From Rhododendron vialii (Eukaryota > Streptophyta > Magnoliopsida > Ericales > Ericaceae), in assembly GCF_030253575.1 (NCBI RefSeq), contig NC_080569.1, forward strand, positions 5,767,501-5,831,500: a stretch of DNA of 64,000 nucleotides, in the 5' to 3' direction. Under the pieces are notes generated by a model, which saw only the letters and a list, made by a program, of their open reading frames with translations, ran no database searches and was not told where the DNA came from. Positions 11,401 to 23,100 of this stretch are shown in pieces. A program made the position numbers and the translations under genes. The first letter of the stretch is position 1. Every line of letters starts with the position of its first letter.

Positions 11401-14400
11401 TGTTGAACTAAGCATCAGGTATCTTGTTATTATACTTGATGTTGTTGTTTTATTATTGTTGATGTGTTGTCAAACTCAAATACTTTCATCGGGGCATATC
11501 CAAATTTTGAGTTCAATGGGATTACATTTGATTGGAGTTACAGCTCTAAGCTCTTTGTGACTGGCCATGCACTATTCATTATGCTACTGTAGGAAATACT
11601 TCCTAAACCTAACCGATGACTGATAGATTGGCTTAGGGTAATACCAAAAGAATTCATCTTTGGTACAGCATAGGCACATTAAGGGTCAGCGGGCATGACT
11701 GCATTTATTCCACGTTACAGGATCGACCATTCTTGATGGACCTTGATGCCTTTCTATTGGACATTTTTTCTTGCTTTTCTTTGGTTTTTTTTATTGTTGG
11801 CTTTAGAGATTGTTTTTAACACGTTTCCATTGATTCCCTGCAGCGCAAGTCACTCTTGGTTGTTATCAAGGAGACAGTTTTATCCCACCTGACAAAAAAG
11901 TGCCCTCCACATGTGAGGATGCTTCTGAACTCAAATACATGATATACTAGATTTAGTGATAAGGGGTTTTGCAAACCGTGTATTTTGTTAAATATATACA
12001 TTTTCCCTTGTGATATGTCTCCTAGGTTCAAGTGGTTGGCCTTCTCTGTAGAACTCCCCAGAAAGACAGCAGGCATGAATTACTTCGGCGAGTTGCTGCA
12101 GGTGGTGGTGTATTCCAAGGTGAGAATGGCACGAAGGTTCATCTTCCAGGAGCAAATTTAATTGATATAGCCAACCAGGCTGATGATATATTGGAGGTAA
12201 TTATTCGAAAGCTGCCTAAATGGGTTGCTGTACAATTTTTTGATTTGATGAAGCATCTGGAAGTATAATCTCTGTTTGAGAATCTCTCTTATTTTAGAAA
12301 GTTTTTCTTCATTGTTAAGAAAACCCTCAGTTTCAAATGCGAAGGCTAAATATTCACAAAAAATGCAACATATATTATGATAGGATTGAAGAAGCTTCTC
12401 ATTGTCTTCATTAGGAAGTACAAGGGATTGTTGGGTTTGAGTAATGATAATCCTCACATGGATTCATAGGATGTATTTCTCGAGTTTGTGAAAAAACCCA
12501 AGTTTGGGTTGGGACTTCACAATTCCGTGATAGGTGTATTGCACAATCACAAAGTAAATGTCGCAAACATTTTAAGGCATCTATAATCATTTTCCTCTAG
12601 TCATATTTCTTATTAGAGGAAACTTATGCACTCGCAGCACTCCAGTTTCTGCACTGTTGAAAGGGGACTGCACAGTTTTTATTCAACTGTTTTTCTTAAA
12701 ATGTATTCCTTGGTTGCCAGTTGCAGCATTAAAGCCATTTCGGGGGAGATTTATTACAGAATCTAGTCAGTCTATTGAAGACAGAACAGAACTCATCTTT
12801 TTGTTTTAGTCAAGAAGACAACTTGTATTTGTGATACTTGTGTGTAGATGGCAAAGTGATCAATATTGAAGCAGGGTTTTCAAAATGGTTTGAGATTACC
12901 TCAAGGTCTCTTCTATGTGGAAGGAAGCTGAAGACATTTCTATAAGAGTTCCTTGTTTGCCACATTAGACCTACTCTCAACCCAAATGGAATTACATGAT
13001 TACACCCTTAACATGACACTCATTCTCAATAGGACAAAAATCTGGCCGAGCAAATAAAAAAAAGGAAATAAAGCTGAGAGTATCCAAGATATTAACTCCA
13101 TGACCAATGCTGATGTTGTTGAACTGCAGCTAACTATATCAGTATTTTGTCCCAATAACTGTTCATATTTGTATTTTGTATGCTAGAAGGATATTTTTCT
13201 TTTTCTTTTTTGGTTTATAGCGTAACAAGGAATCAACTGAAATTGAATAGTGCAGTTCTGCGTCATTTCAGTAATATAGCTTTCCCCTTAGAAAACAGCG
13301 TGGGACCTAATTTCCTGACTTGATCTTCATTATGGACCAGTAGTTTTTAGTTATATGATTCTGGGTGTACCTCAAAGTCCGAAAAATTAAATAACTTGGT
13401 TCCCAACTGGCATTCCATTTTTGCTCATATTGACCAAGAATCGGGCAATTCTTCATGAAGCTTATTCTGATTTTACTAACCCTCTACGACTATTCTTGTT
13501 TTTTATCTTATGATCCGCATCAGTGATATACCAATGGTTCTAATGAGTTGTGTATTGTATATAAACAGTCCATAATGATTTTGCCTTAAATTATCGTGGA
13601 TTCATAATCCTTTTCAGACTATGGAATCTCGGCCTGTGGTCCCTGATAGAAAGCTACTCGCAAGGCTTGTTTTAATCAGAGAGGAGGCTAGGAATATGAT
13701 GGGAGGTGGAATGCTAGATGAAAGAAATGACCGTGGTTTAACTACACTTCCTGAATCAGAGGTCAGTACATGTCTGGAGATTTGAAATCATGAATCAGAA
13801 GGAAAATGCCAGGCTAATTGTTGGCCTAAATAAGTTATTTCTCTTATTGTCATACTAAAAACCGCCCCACCATATACCAGTGAATGGGGCTTTCCATTTT
13901 CCTCCAAGGACAAGCATGCTTGCTACTGCAACTAAGTCATTAATCCGTTAGTAAGTTTGATCGATGCAGGTCAACTTTCTGACCAAGCTTGTGGCTCTGA
14001 AGCCAGGGAAAACTGTAGAGGAGATGATAAAGAATGTGATGCAAGGAAAAGACGAAGGTGCAGACAATTCCAGCACTGACAAGGAAAATGCTGCTGATTT
14101 TTCTAGCGGAATTGCAGGAAGGGTGAGTTCAATTTCCTTGGACAGAAGCCTTTTTTTTTTTGGGCTAAAAACACTATGCACAAAAAAAAAAAAAAAAAAA
14201 AAAAAAAAACAATGCAAGCTAGATGAATGAGTAATGGCTGGTGTTGTTATGTTGACTCTATAGTTGTGATTCTCAGGGTAGTGTTAGTGGGCGTAAACCA
14301 TTACCTGTGCGGCCTGGCATGTTTCTCGAGACTGTTTCTAAGGTACTAATCGCTTTCAAGTATGCTCACAGCTAGCAATTATTGTTTGTGAAAGGATGCA

Positions 14401-15166
14401 AATTTGAAAAATGTTGACTTCCTTGAATTTAATCGAAAAGTCATGGATGCCCTTGTTCTCGTGTGTGCATTGTGGTGATCATCTCACTAGCATCTTGTAA
14501 AAATCTCTTTCTACTGAAGAAGACGAATATGATTGAATCATTCACTCTCTGAGATGCACCTTTGTCTGTGTGTGGGGAATTATCAGGTCTTAGGCGGCAT
14601 ATATGCAGGAAATATCTCTGGCATCACAGCTCAGCATCTTGAATGGGTAATTTCTGGCCCTCTCTGTCGCTCTCTATTGGGTGTTTGTTTTGGGTAATGT
14701 ACTACGAATGCAAAATGATTCAAAAGAAGCAGGTCTTATTTTTTTTGATAACTTAGGTGTCCGGGGCCAACTTTTGCGTACCTCGACTAGTCTTGGGGGC
14801 TCAATCCCACCTCCCACTTGCGGAGAGACAGAAGCAAAGCTCCGTATGGGCTTGCCCCAAAAGAGTTGATAGCATCTAAGAGATTTCGAACCTGAGATCT
14901 TAGGAAGGAGCAAACCCCTAAGTCACAAGTCTAGACCACTAGGCCAACCCCTTGGGGTTAAGAAGCAGGTCTTATAACTTCATTAGAAAGTTTTCTGGTC
15001 GCTTCTCTTGCAATGGAAGTATTCATGGTTCAAGTGAAAATGCTCATTGGTTTTGGCACCTAGAGTTCTGTGTTCGTTGCAGTGACTTTGTTTTGAATCT
15101 TCTGTTGATCTTTTGGTCCAGGTTCATCGGAAGACGCTTCAAATTCTTCAAGAGATAGCATTCTAG
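8482..15166 (+). CDS. probable plastid-targeted plant protein of unknown function, 397 aa
   Basis: Nine exons joined in phase: 8482-8811, 11160-11315, 11844-11912, 12026-12196, 13618-13761, 13970-14122, 14277-14342, 14587-14646 and 15122-15166. All introns have GT-AG ends and each exon is a whole number of codons. The first 50 residues are rich in Ser, Thr, Pro and His with few acidic residues, like a chloroplast transit peptide. The mature part has KWAPSQYEAIIKGGEQVVSV, a helical acidic segment (GKRVDEMESGFMMALDYMIE), RKSLLVVIKETVLSHLTKKC, then VQVVGLLCRTPQKDSRHELL, RPVVPDRKLLARLVLIREEA and a conserved-looking end (PVRPGMFLETVSKVLGGIYA, then VHRKTLQILQEIAF). I do not recognise the family and see no catalytic motif. 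Predominantly helical character suggests an assembly or scaffold role, but that is speculation. The exon chain is strong; function is open. Confidence 0.85.
9467..9875 (+). mobile_element. poly-A retroposon in intron 1 of the plastid-protein gene
   Basis: A 409-bp segment ending in a run of 15 A (9861-9875) is bounded by the exact direct repeat CCCCTTAT at 9459-9466 and 9876-9883. Its base composition (GT/CG-rich) differs from the surrounding intron. Poly-A plus target duplication indicates L1-type retroposition. No reverse transcriptase is present, so it is a truncated LINE 3' end, an SINE-like element or a processed RNA copy; an A/B-box pair is not obvious. Confidence 0.7.
14740..14959 (-). 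mobile_element. tRNA-derived SINE in intron 8 of the plastid-protein gene
   Basis: The 16-bp direct repeat AAGAAGCAGGTCTTAT flanks it exactly (14724-14739 and 14960-14975). Read on the minus strand it starts with GGGGTTGGCCTAGTGGTCTA, which fits a Pol III A box, followed by CAGGTTCGAAATC, a B box about 40 bp on, and ends in poly-A (T-run at 14740). This is the normal layout of a plant SINE. Related 3' ends occur at 28662-28856, 42665-42725 and, degenerate, at about 35200-35360. Confidence 0.85.
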
Positions 15167-15440
15167 TTATCCTGCGATGGGTGCTGAATGCTGCAGTAAG
15201 TTCACACACACAATTTTTCTTGTGATTCAAGGGCGACAATTCTTTTGGTATTTCCATGTTTCGGAATGTCATTACCCTTCCCATCAATTGTTACCTGTAT
15301 AGAATTTTATTATTTGTAGTCTTGTGCATGACAAAGCAAATTCCTATACCAAAGAAAAAGAGAGAGGTTGTGATCATGAATTCGGATTTGGTCCGGGTTG
15401 TAGTCTTTTAAGTCATGTGGATTTATTTGTAATGAATATA

Positions 15441-16314
15441 CGGGAAATTCCAAAAAAAAACTCTGAACTATCACCTCGAAGTCCCGTAGACCTCCAAACT
15501 TCAATAAATATTAATTACACCTTTGAACTATTCCAGTTTATCAATTACACCCGTGCCGTCGGTTAAGTTGTAAACGGAGGATGCTTACACGTTTGTCTTT
15601 CACCCCCTCTCACCCAGGAAAACATATGGTGCTCTCTCTCTCTCTCTCTCTCTCATAGCCACCACCACATCGTCATTGTCAACAGAACCACCACCCGCTA
15701 ACATTACGGCCAAGAATGAAAGTGTGGTTCTCTCTCTTCAGAATTTCTTGCCCCCCATCTCATCATCGTGAAAATTAGGGATGTCAAATCCAAAATTAGG
15801 GAATTTTTTGTGAGTGAATCCAGTGGGTGGCCTCTGCTCCTCTTCTCTCTCTTCTGTCCCAAAATTGGAAAATCAAACCCACTGAAATTTTGTGGGTATG
15901 GTTAAAGATCCATTTCCTCCCCCCCCCCCCCCCCCCCCCTCTGGTAATTTGAGGTTTATGCACTCGTTTTAGTGTTCAATCTTGTATACTCCAATTGCTA
16001 TTTTTGTGGTGCACTGAATAGCAATTATTGTGGTGTTACTCAAAACATGCAATTGGTGGATGTTTTTATGGTTTGGTAGGAATTGGGCGGAGAAGATGAG
16101 TAAGAGTTGTAGGGTTTTGGACATGTGTCATTCCGTGCGGGAGTGAAGACAAACACGTAAGCATCCTCTGTTTACAACTTAAGGGAATTAGACGGCGTCG
16201 GTGTAATTGATCATATCTTGTAAAGTTCAAAGATGTAATTAATATTTATTCAAGTCTGGACGTCCATGAGACATTGGAGTCATAGTTTAGATTTATTTTT
16301 TTTGAAATTTTCCC
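15441..16314. mobile_element. non-autonomous Mutator-like element (long TIR, 9-bp TSD)
   Basis: The 874-bp element starts GGGAAATTCCAAAAAAAA (after one C) and ends TTTTTTTTGAAATTTTCCC. The inverted repeats continue for roughly 170 bp and include the blocks GAGGATGCTTACACGT and ACACGTAAGCATCCTC. It is flanked by ATGAATATA (15432-15440) and ATGAATGTA (16315-16323), a 9-bp duplication with one mismatch, which is diagnostic for MULEs. The interior (about 15640-16120) carries a (CT)n tract, a 21-C run at 15919-15939 and CCACCACC-type host-like sequence, but no transposase. Confidence 0.85.
15919..15939. repeat. poly-C tract (21 C) inside the MULE
   Basis: An uninterrupted run of about 21 C within the interior of the Mutator-like element. 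A likely length polymorphism or sequencing trouble spot. Confidence 0.9.
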
Positions 16315-16518
16315 ATGAATGTAACTTTAATTAATGATAAAGCAAATCAAACCCAAATGTGCATCAAATTATACTTTTGCCATGTCCAATCACTAGCAAT
16401 GATGATGAGCATATTGGTGGTCAAGTTACAAGCCAGCCCATGTGTTGGCCGGGCCTACTTTTTATCCCTGCAATGTGCTCTCACCACGGTTGTAGACATC
16501 AGAGGACCCAACGGCTAA

Positions 16519-16805
16519 GAGCATCTCCAATCTAACACCTTCCAAATCTCTATTTGAGATGATCAAATTAATCTATTTTATTTGAAAAGTAGATTTAAAT
16601 GATTGTACTATTTATCTCAATTCCAATCCAACACTCTATTTCTCAACTCCAACACATATTTGGAGGAGATTCTTTATTTTTTCCTTCATCCTCTATATTT
16701 AGAGGATCAAAGTTCATCCTCCCAAATGGAGGAGAGTTTTAGAGGATGGGTTGGAGACAGTTTTTCCTCCAAAATGAAGAAATGGAGTATGGGTTGGAGA
16801 TACTC
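16519..16805. mobile_element. Tourist-like MITE with GAGCATCTCC ends
   Basis: Ends GAGCATCTCCAATC and GGTTGGAGATACTC are inverted repeats, and TAA flanks both sides (16516-16518 and 16806-16808). The interior repeats the words AGAGGAT and CTCCAAA. A second, longer copy with the same ends lies at 58674-59052, and a relative with GAGTATCCACAATGC ends at 38933-39524. Confidence 0.75.
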
Positions 16806-17460
16806 TAATGAGGTTGGTGCTGGGATATGAAGTTCCACATATTCTGCAGTAAAACAGCGAGGGCTCACCAAATTATTAGTCACCATGCCTTTCTCCTTGT
16901 GTAAACTTCTAACGTAATAATATAGTTATAGTTCTGATGGGATCCGGTGCATTATTGGCGGCATGACCGCGCCCGTAATATAGTCGTAGTTAACTCCGCT
17001 TCTGTACGTAGACATATAGGTTCATGTGTACCTACACAGACATATGATCCCATCGACTTGGATTTTACACGTTTGCATTTGATTTGAGAATTACACCATC
17101 TTGGTGTTCCAAAAGAAGAAAGAAGAAGAAAAGATTAGTACACACTGTACATCTTTTAGCTTCTACCTGGGCCAAGCTTACTGCCTTTAGCGATGCTCTG
17201 TCCCCCATTGCTCTCTTGTATTTTTTTTGGCTGAGAATTGCCCCACGTGAGGTGTGATCTTTTTCATCAGATTAGAAAAGAAAGGTGTGTCATCTTTTAG
17301 CATATTGTCTACCAGCTATCAAAAATCTAGTTGGGATGTGGTAATTCGTGGGCCGTCTTTGTACATTGTTTATTGAGAGGTCACGGGATCAAATTTTGCC
17401 GAATGTTACAATTGATTGTCAAAGGACTTTTTTAATTTTTTTTAATTTCTGCATCAGATC

Positions 17461-18330
17461 ATTTTTGTGGTTGTTTTGTTAAACTTCTGTATCGTGCTTA
17501 ATTTAGGAGATCTATTGTCTCATTCTTACAACTCTTTAAATATAATTTTCTTGCCGCTCAAACAAGGAGAGAACGATTCGCTTTATTCCAGTTACGCCAC
17601 ATGTTAAACACACACGCACACACAAAAACGTCGCGTCAATTTTACTTGATTTACATATCTTGAGTACTGAAAATCCAGAAGTATAATAACGTAGCGGACT
17701 TTTTGAAATGTTCAGGGATACAAACACAAACCATCTATGTGCTGTCTGCTCACTTTTCTTTCTTTTTTTTTAAAGTTGTAGCCGTCCAATTAAAGTTTAC
17801 AAAAAAATGATACATGTCGGAAATGTTTCTTTATCTTTCTCTCTGTACAGAAAATAAAAGGAGTCTTTTATGGTTAGTTTATTCATTTCTATACCAAACC
17901 ATTTTCGTAGTTGTTCTGTTACGCTTCTATATTGTGCTTAATTTTGTTAGTTCTATTGTCTCATTATCACAATTCTTTAAAAATTAATTTTCTTGCCGCT
18001 CAAATATGGAGAGAACGATTCTCGTTACTTGAATCACGCCACCATATTAAACACATACAAAAAAAACAGTCGCTTCGATTTTACTTTATTTACATATCCT
18101 AAGGACTGAAAATCTAGTACGGTAGTACTATAATATAACATAGCGGACTTTTTGAATTGTTCAGGGTTACAATAACAAACCATTTATGTGTTGTCCAATT
18201 ACTTTTAAAAAAAAAATTTAAAGTCGTAGCCGTCTGATTAAAATTACACAGAAAATGATATCGGCCAAATGTCTCTTTTATCCTTCTCTCTATACACTTC
18301 TTTTGTTTTACAAAGAATAGTTCAAGACCC
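17461..18330. repeat. tandem duplication, unit about 440 bp
   Basis: Copy 1 (17461-17900) and copy 2 (17901 to about 18330) line up over nearly their whole length. Both contain TCTATTGTCTCATT, TTTTCTTGCCGCTCAAA, GAGAGAACGATTC, TAGCGGACTTTTTGAA and GTAGCCGTC, with scattered substitutions and small indels. The divergence suggests an old duplication. No gene is seen in either copy. Confidence 0.85.
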
Positions 18331-18336
18331 AAATGT

Positions 18337-18370
<34 letters not shown>

Positions 18371-20060
18371 GCCAATATATGTTTTTTTTTCAAAATATAA
18401 ATTTAGGCATTTTGCTAAAGTCTCATCTCATTTAGGTGATAAAAAAAATTGGGTTAAAGTTTTTATTGCGTAGTCATTAGGAGTTGTATGAGTAAGTTGT
18501 AACTCTCACACAAGTAATTTTAGAGGTGATTCTCACCTCACGGATAAGCCTTGCAAAGAATTGTATATTTAATTTGAATTTTATATCGGTGTAATGCACA
18601 AGAAATATATTGCTTCACGTACATACATCATCGTATCTTGACTACATCACAAGTTTGCTTGAAACTATCAAATCATCACATCATATCTCATAGAAACCCA
18701 ATCAAAACAATGTTTAGTTCACACTGAACTTGGACTTTGTAATCATTCAAGTCCTGTCTAGATTATTTTAGTGAGGACCTATTGATTCATCAAAATTGCA
18801 TCACAACAAAGGTATTCGTTCGATCCTATCTAGCTACAGAGATACGCTATCATTTTTGAACAACGGTAATTTTTTCTTCCAGACTCGGAGTTTGTTTTTA
18901 CTAGTACTTCTTTTTAGATGTCACAAAGAATTGCTTGTGCGCACTTTAATGATCGATACGCCGCACAATGTGTGTGGGGCCTCCGATCCCTAGTGAGTAC
19001 GTAGGAGTATGTGCCAGTGTGTCACAAGTGTTTTTTTTTTTTCTCTTCTTTTTCCATTGAGTGAGGTTTTAAATGGGTGTTCACAGTGAGAATTTAATAA
19101 TACCCCAGTTGGAGGTGTGTTGAAACCTTGAGAAGTTATTACCCCAACTCCTTCCTCACTTAATTCCAGACCTTATTAACAGACCCACAAAATAGGTGGT
19201 GTCATGTGTATCTTATATGCACCTCATTAAAATCGCAATTTCCTTCTTACTTTTATCCCTTTTTACAGTTATATTGTAGCATTCACAAATTTAAAATTTA
19301 GATACTCAAATAGAATCTTTTCACTCATTTTTTTTTTTCAATTTAACAAAGTGGTCCCGCAATATAATTCCAGCCCACAAATATTTCACTTATTTTTCAA
19401 AGGCAAGAGCTCATTGCTCCCCGCCAGACAATGAATATCTACTCTCCGTTCCAAATTTCTCGAACTTTTTTGGATAATCATGCATTTTGTACAGAAAAAA
19501 ACAACCAAAGAAGTTAAACTTTTACTCCACTCATCTCACGGATGTTGATACACATTCGTGATATGGGCATATTTTTTTCCTGGATATTGAAACAATGTTT
19601 TTCCTGAACTAGAATTTTCCTTGGCCATTGATAATACCATTCCCTAAATTTATAATGCCACTCCCAAAGAGAAGTGTAGTTATCAATTTGGAGAAGTGTA
19701 GTTATCAATTTGGGGAGTAGCATTATCAATCCCTATATGAAATTCATTTTGCCACTCTCTAAGGGAGTGGCATTATAAATTTCAAGAGTGGCATTATAAA
19801 TTCCCTTTAGTTTTAACAACAGGAGCTTGTGTCCGTTAACACAGTAGTACAAAAAAATTCTGAGAGAGAGATTGTGTGTTAGCACTAGCGGTTACTCACA
19901 GGGACAATTTGGTCATAATTTGAATTCTGTGAAACAAACTTTAAACTATGACAGCTCTGCTCCGTCCCCAGTGTTAGGCCTCCCGTTGTACTGCAAACTT
20001 CAAAAAGAAAGAGACGGAAAAGAGTGGTAACCTCACCTGCGTGTGTCTTTCAGTTTCCAG

Positions 20061-20063
<3 letters not shown>

Positions 20064-20117
<54 letters not shown>
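20064..20117 (+). repeat. (AG)n in the fimbrin 5' UTR
   Basis: About 27 AG units ending 26 bp before the fimbrin start codon. GA/CT tracts in plant leaders are common and can bind BASIC PENTACYSTEINE (GAGA-binding) factors; that role here is inferred. The Glu-Arg and Leu-Ser repeat frames across it are not genes. Confidence 0.9.
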
Positions 20118-20119
<2 letters not shown>

Positions 20120-20143
20120 CAGAGAAATATAAACCATTGCAAT

Positions 20144-23100
20144 ATGGCCGGTTACGTTGGGATCTTGGTATCAGATCCATGGCTCCAGAACCAGTTCACT
20201 CAGGTCGAGCTCCGCAGCTTGAAATCTCACGTAAGTCTCCCAAACTCCTCGCTCGCATTCTTCTCCGGTGTCCAAATTCTCGATCTCTTTTCTCTGCTTT
20301 TCTGAATACCGTACGATTGACGACTCTGTTTCTCTCAGTTCATTGCGATGAGGAGAGAGAATGGCCATCTCACGCTCGCCGAGATGCCGGCGAAGATGTC
20401 GAGGCTGAAGCACGTCGGAGAGAATCTCACGGAGCAGGAGAGAGACTCGTTTCTCCGAGATTCGTACGAGAAATTGGACGACGACGTTGATTTCGAACTC
20501 TTTCTTCGGGTGAGTTTGATCGTGTTAGCTGATGATATTTATTTAGTTGAAGTAAAAGCTTAAAAGCTTCGTCTGGATAGATGTGATTTCCGGTGAATTT
20601 GTTTGTTTTGATTTAGATATATATGTAGCATCATGAGCTGTTGATCGTTTTTTTATCGTACCAAAAATAATTAATAAAACGAAAAAGTTACTACTACTGA
20701 AAAGATAGCTGTAATATTCCAAGTATCATCTCAGGGATTACGAAGGCTAAGTTACAGTTATTTTAGTTACTTTCTAAATTAATTCAGCTCCAATATTCTA
20801 ATAAAGCAGTAACAAAAACATACATAAACCTTCTTGTGTACAAAACTCAATAGAAAGTAAAAAAATATTTATTTTGGTTTGAAAATTTACTTGGTATGGG
20901 AGGATACATTTTTTTCTGCATAGCTATATTATCTACTTAATCACAAATTTAAGTGGATTTTCATTTACTGTTTATTCGTACGTAGAAACAAATTATATGT
21001 GAAAAAAAATGCATATTTCAGCGAACCTCTATAGGATATTTTGTTACGTTGGGAATCGACTCTTGTGGTTTTCTGTTTACGTTTTTTATGTTGATTGTTC
21101 TAATTTTGAAATGCTTTCAGTTTCCTCTGTTTCATTGGAAACAAAGGAAGAGTGCAATCCCATCTGTTGTACGAGTGGTATAATTGGTTCATAACATTTT
21201 AATAATGGCAGGTTTATTTGAAACTCCAAGCTCATATAAGCGCAAGATTGGGGGGCGGGGCAAAGAACTCATCTGCATTCCTCAAGTCTCCAACTTCTAC
21301 ACTGCTTCACACGATTAGTGCATCCGAAAAGGCATCATACGTCTCACATATCAACAACTACCTCGCAGAAGACGAGTTTTTAAAGGGATACCTTCCGATA
21401 GACCCTTCAACAAATGATGTCTTTGAGATTGCGAAAGATGGAGTTCTTTTATGGTGATTATCAGTAATTAGGCTGTACTGTACATACTTGCATACATACA
21501 TGCTGCGAGCATGTATATTGAGTTTGTTTTCTTATTAACTTCGACAATTTCTCTTTGATGCAGTAAGCTGATTAACGTGGCAGTTCCCGGTACAATTGAT
21601 GAACGGGCCATCAATACTAAGCGAGTGCTAAATCCATGGGAAATGAATGAAAATCATACTCTTTGCCTCAACTCTGCCAAGGCCATTGGATGTACCGTAG
21701 TCAATATAGGGACTCAGGACTTCATAGAAGGAAGGGTATGTACTCATGCAATCCCATACGGGAATGCTTCCTTACACATTGAAGCTATTGATACGCTGCT
21801 TGAGTTGGGATGATCTTTCATGGAATTTTGATTTAAAACCAAATGACACTTAGGAATCTCTCCCTAAGCAAACAAATGGTTATTTTGCAGCATTAAAACT
21901 TTGGATTTGGATTCCTCAGTTTCTAATGTGTCTTGTACGTGGGAATTTAAAACGAGGGGCCTGCAAAGAAATATATTCTTTTTTTATACCCCGAGGCAGG
22001 ATACCTTGGTGGAAACTCGTCTAATACAAGGGTTGCCTATGTCCTATCCATGCAACAGATTAAAAGTTTCATAGTTTAAGGTGAATTATGTCTTTTAGTT
22101 CTGCTCATTTTGGTTGGTTAGTAGCCTTTTTACTGCTTCAGTCATCTTGCTCTGATCTAGGAATTATACTTCACTTTAGTGGTGCAAGCTCTTGGGGCTC
22201 TTATACTTCTGATCTATTTTACTATTTGATGCATGTATGTAAAATGAATTTGGTGGCCCAGTGCCTTGTCATGAGATTTATTTTTGTGCCAGTTTTCCCA
22301 ATTGGTTAATTGAAGTTATTGAACGTAATTTGTCAACTGGCTCTGTGGGCCACCTGGATTGGGTTTTCGCATTTCATTTTCATAGCTTGCAATGGGCTTC
22401 AAAGATCATCCCTTCTTATTGGGGCTTAAGTCGAACCAACCTTCTTACCTTGAAAGTTGCTCTTGAGAATGGTCATCTATTTCATGGTCTTGATGGATGA
22501 ATCTTTGGTCACATCTGTTTATTGCTTTTAGTAGTTCTAGTACTCAGAATTATGTCGTGTTTGTTCGTTTGCAGAGGCATCTTGTGCTTGGATTGATATC
22601 TCAAATCATTAAAGTAAGATTCTTCTAGTTGCTTTCTCAAATTTTAGATTCTGGTCTCTATGCTTTTCAACCCTCAACTTCTACAAATTGGGTATCCCAT
22701 GAAGCTCTATGGGACTAAGTCGGTTGGTTTGATAGACTGCTTAATTCGTTCGCATTCCACTCGATAAATGTGTAACCTTTGACCTTCCTAACTGGTTTCA
22801 TTTCAGATACAATTATTGGCAGACCTCAATTTAAGGAAAACACCACAGTTGGTGCAGTTGGTTGATGATAGTAAGGTGAAGAGATTTTTTAGAAGCTTTG
22901 GTTTCCTTGCGATGATTTATTACTATGCGTACACTTATTTTATATAAATATATCAGGATGTGGAGGAGCTGATGAGTTTGGCACCAGAGAAGATTTTGCT
23001 GAGGTGGATGAATTTTCAGCTGAAAAAAGCAGAATACCCAAAAACAATCACAAACTTCTCTTCTGACATAAAGGTAAAGAAGAGAGCTGAGGTGAAGTAG

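Larger units (their letters stand above)
15167..20143. other. intergenic region rich in transposons and duplications
   Basis: No gene is visible. It contains a Mutator-type element (15441-16314), a Tourist-like MITE (16519-16805), a 440-bp tandem duplication (17461-18330), a (CT)n tract near 18339-18370, and a patch at 19620-19800 in which a GGAGTGGCATTATAAATT-type word is iterated in both orientations. Coding potential elsewhere is nil by inspection. Confidence 0.7.

Noticed and set aside
20041-20490. 149-codon Glu/Arg-repeat frame at the fimbrin start
   Set aside because: Generated by the (AG)n tract and an out-of-frame reading of fimbrin exons 1-2 and intron 1.
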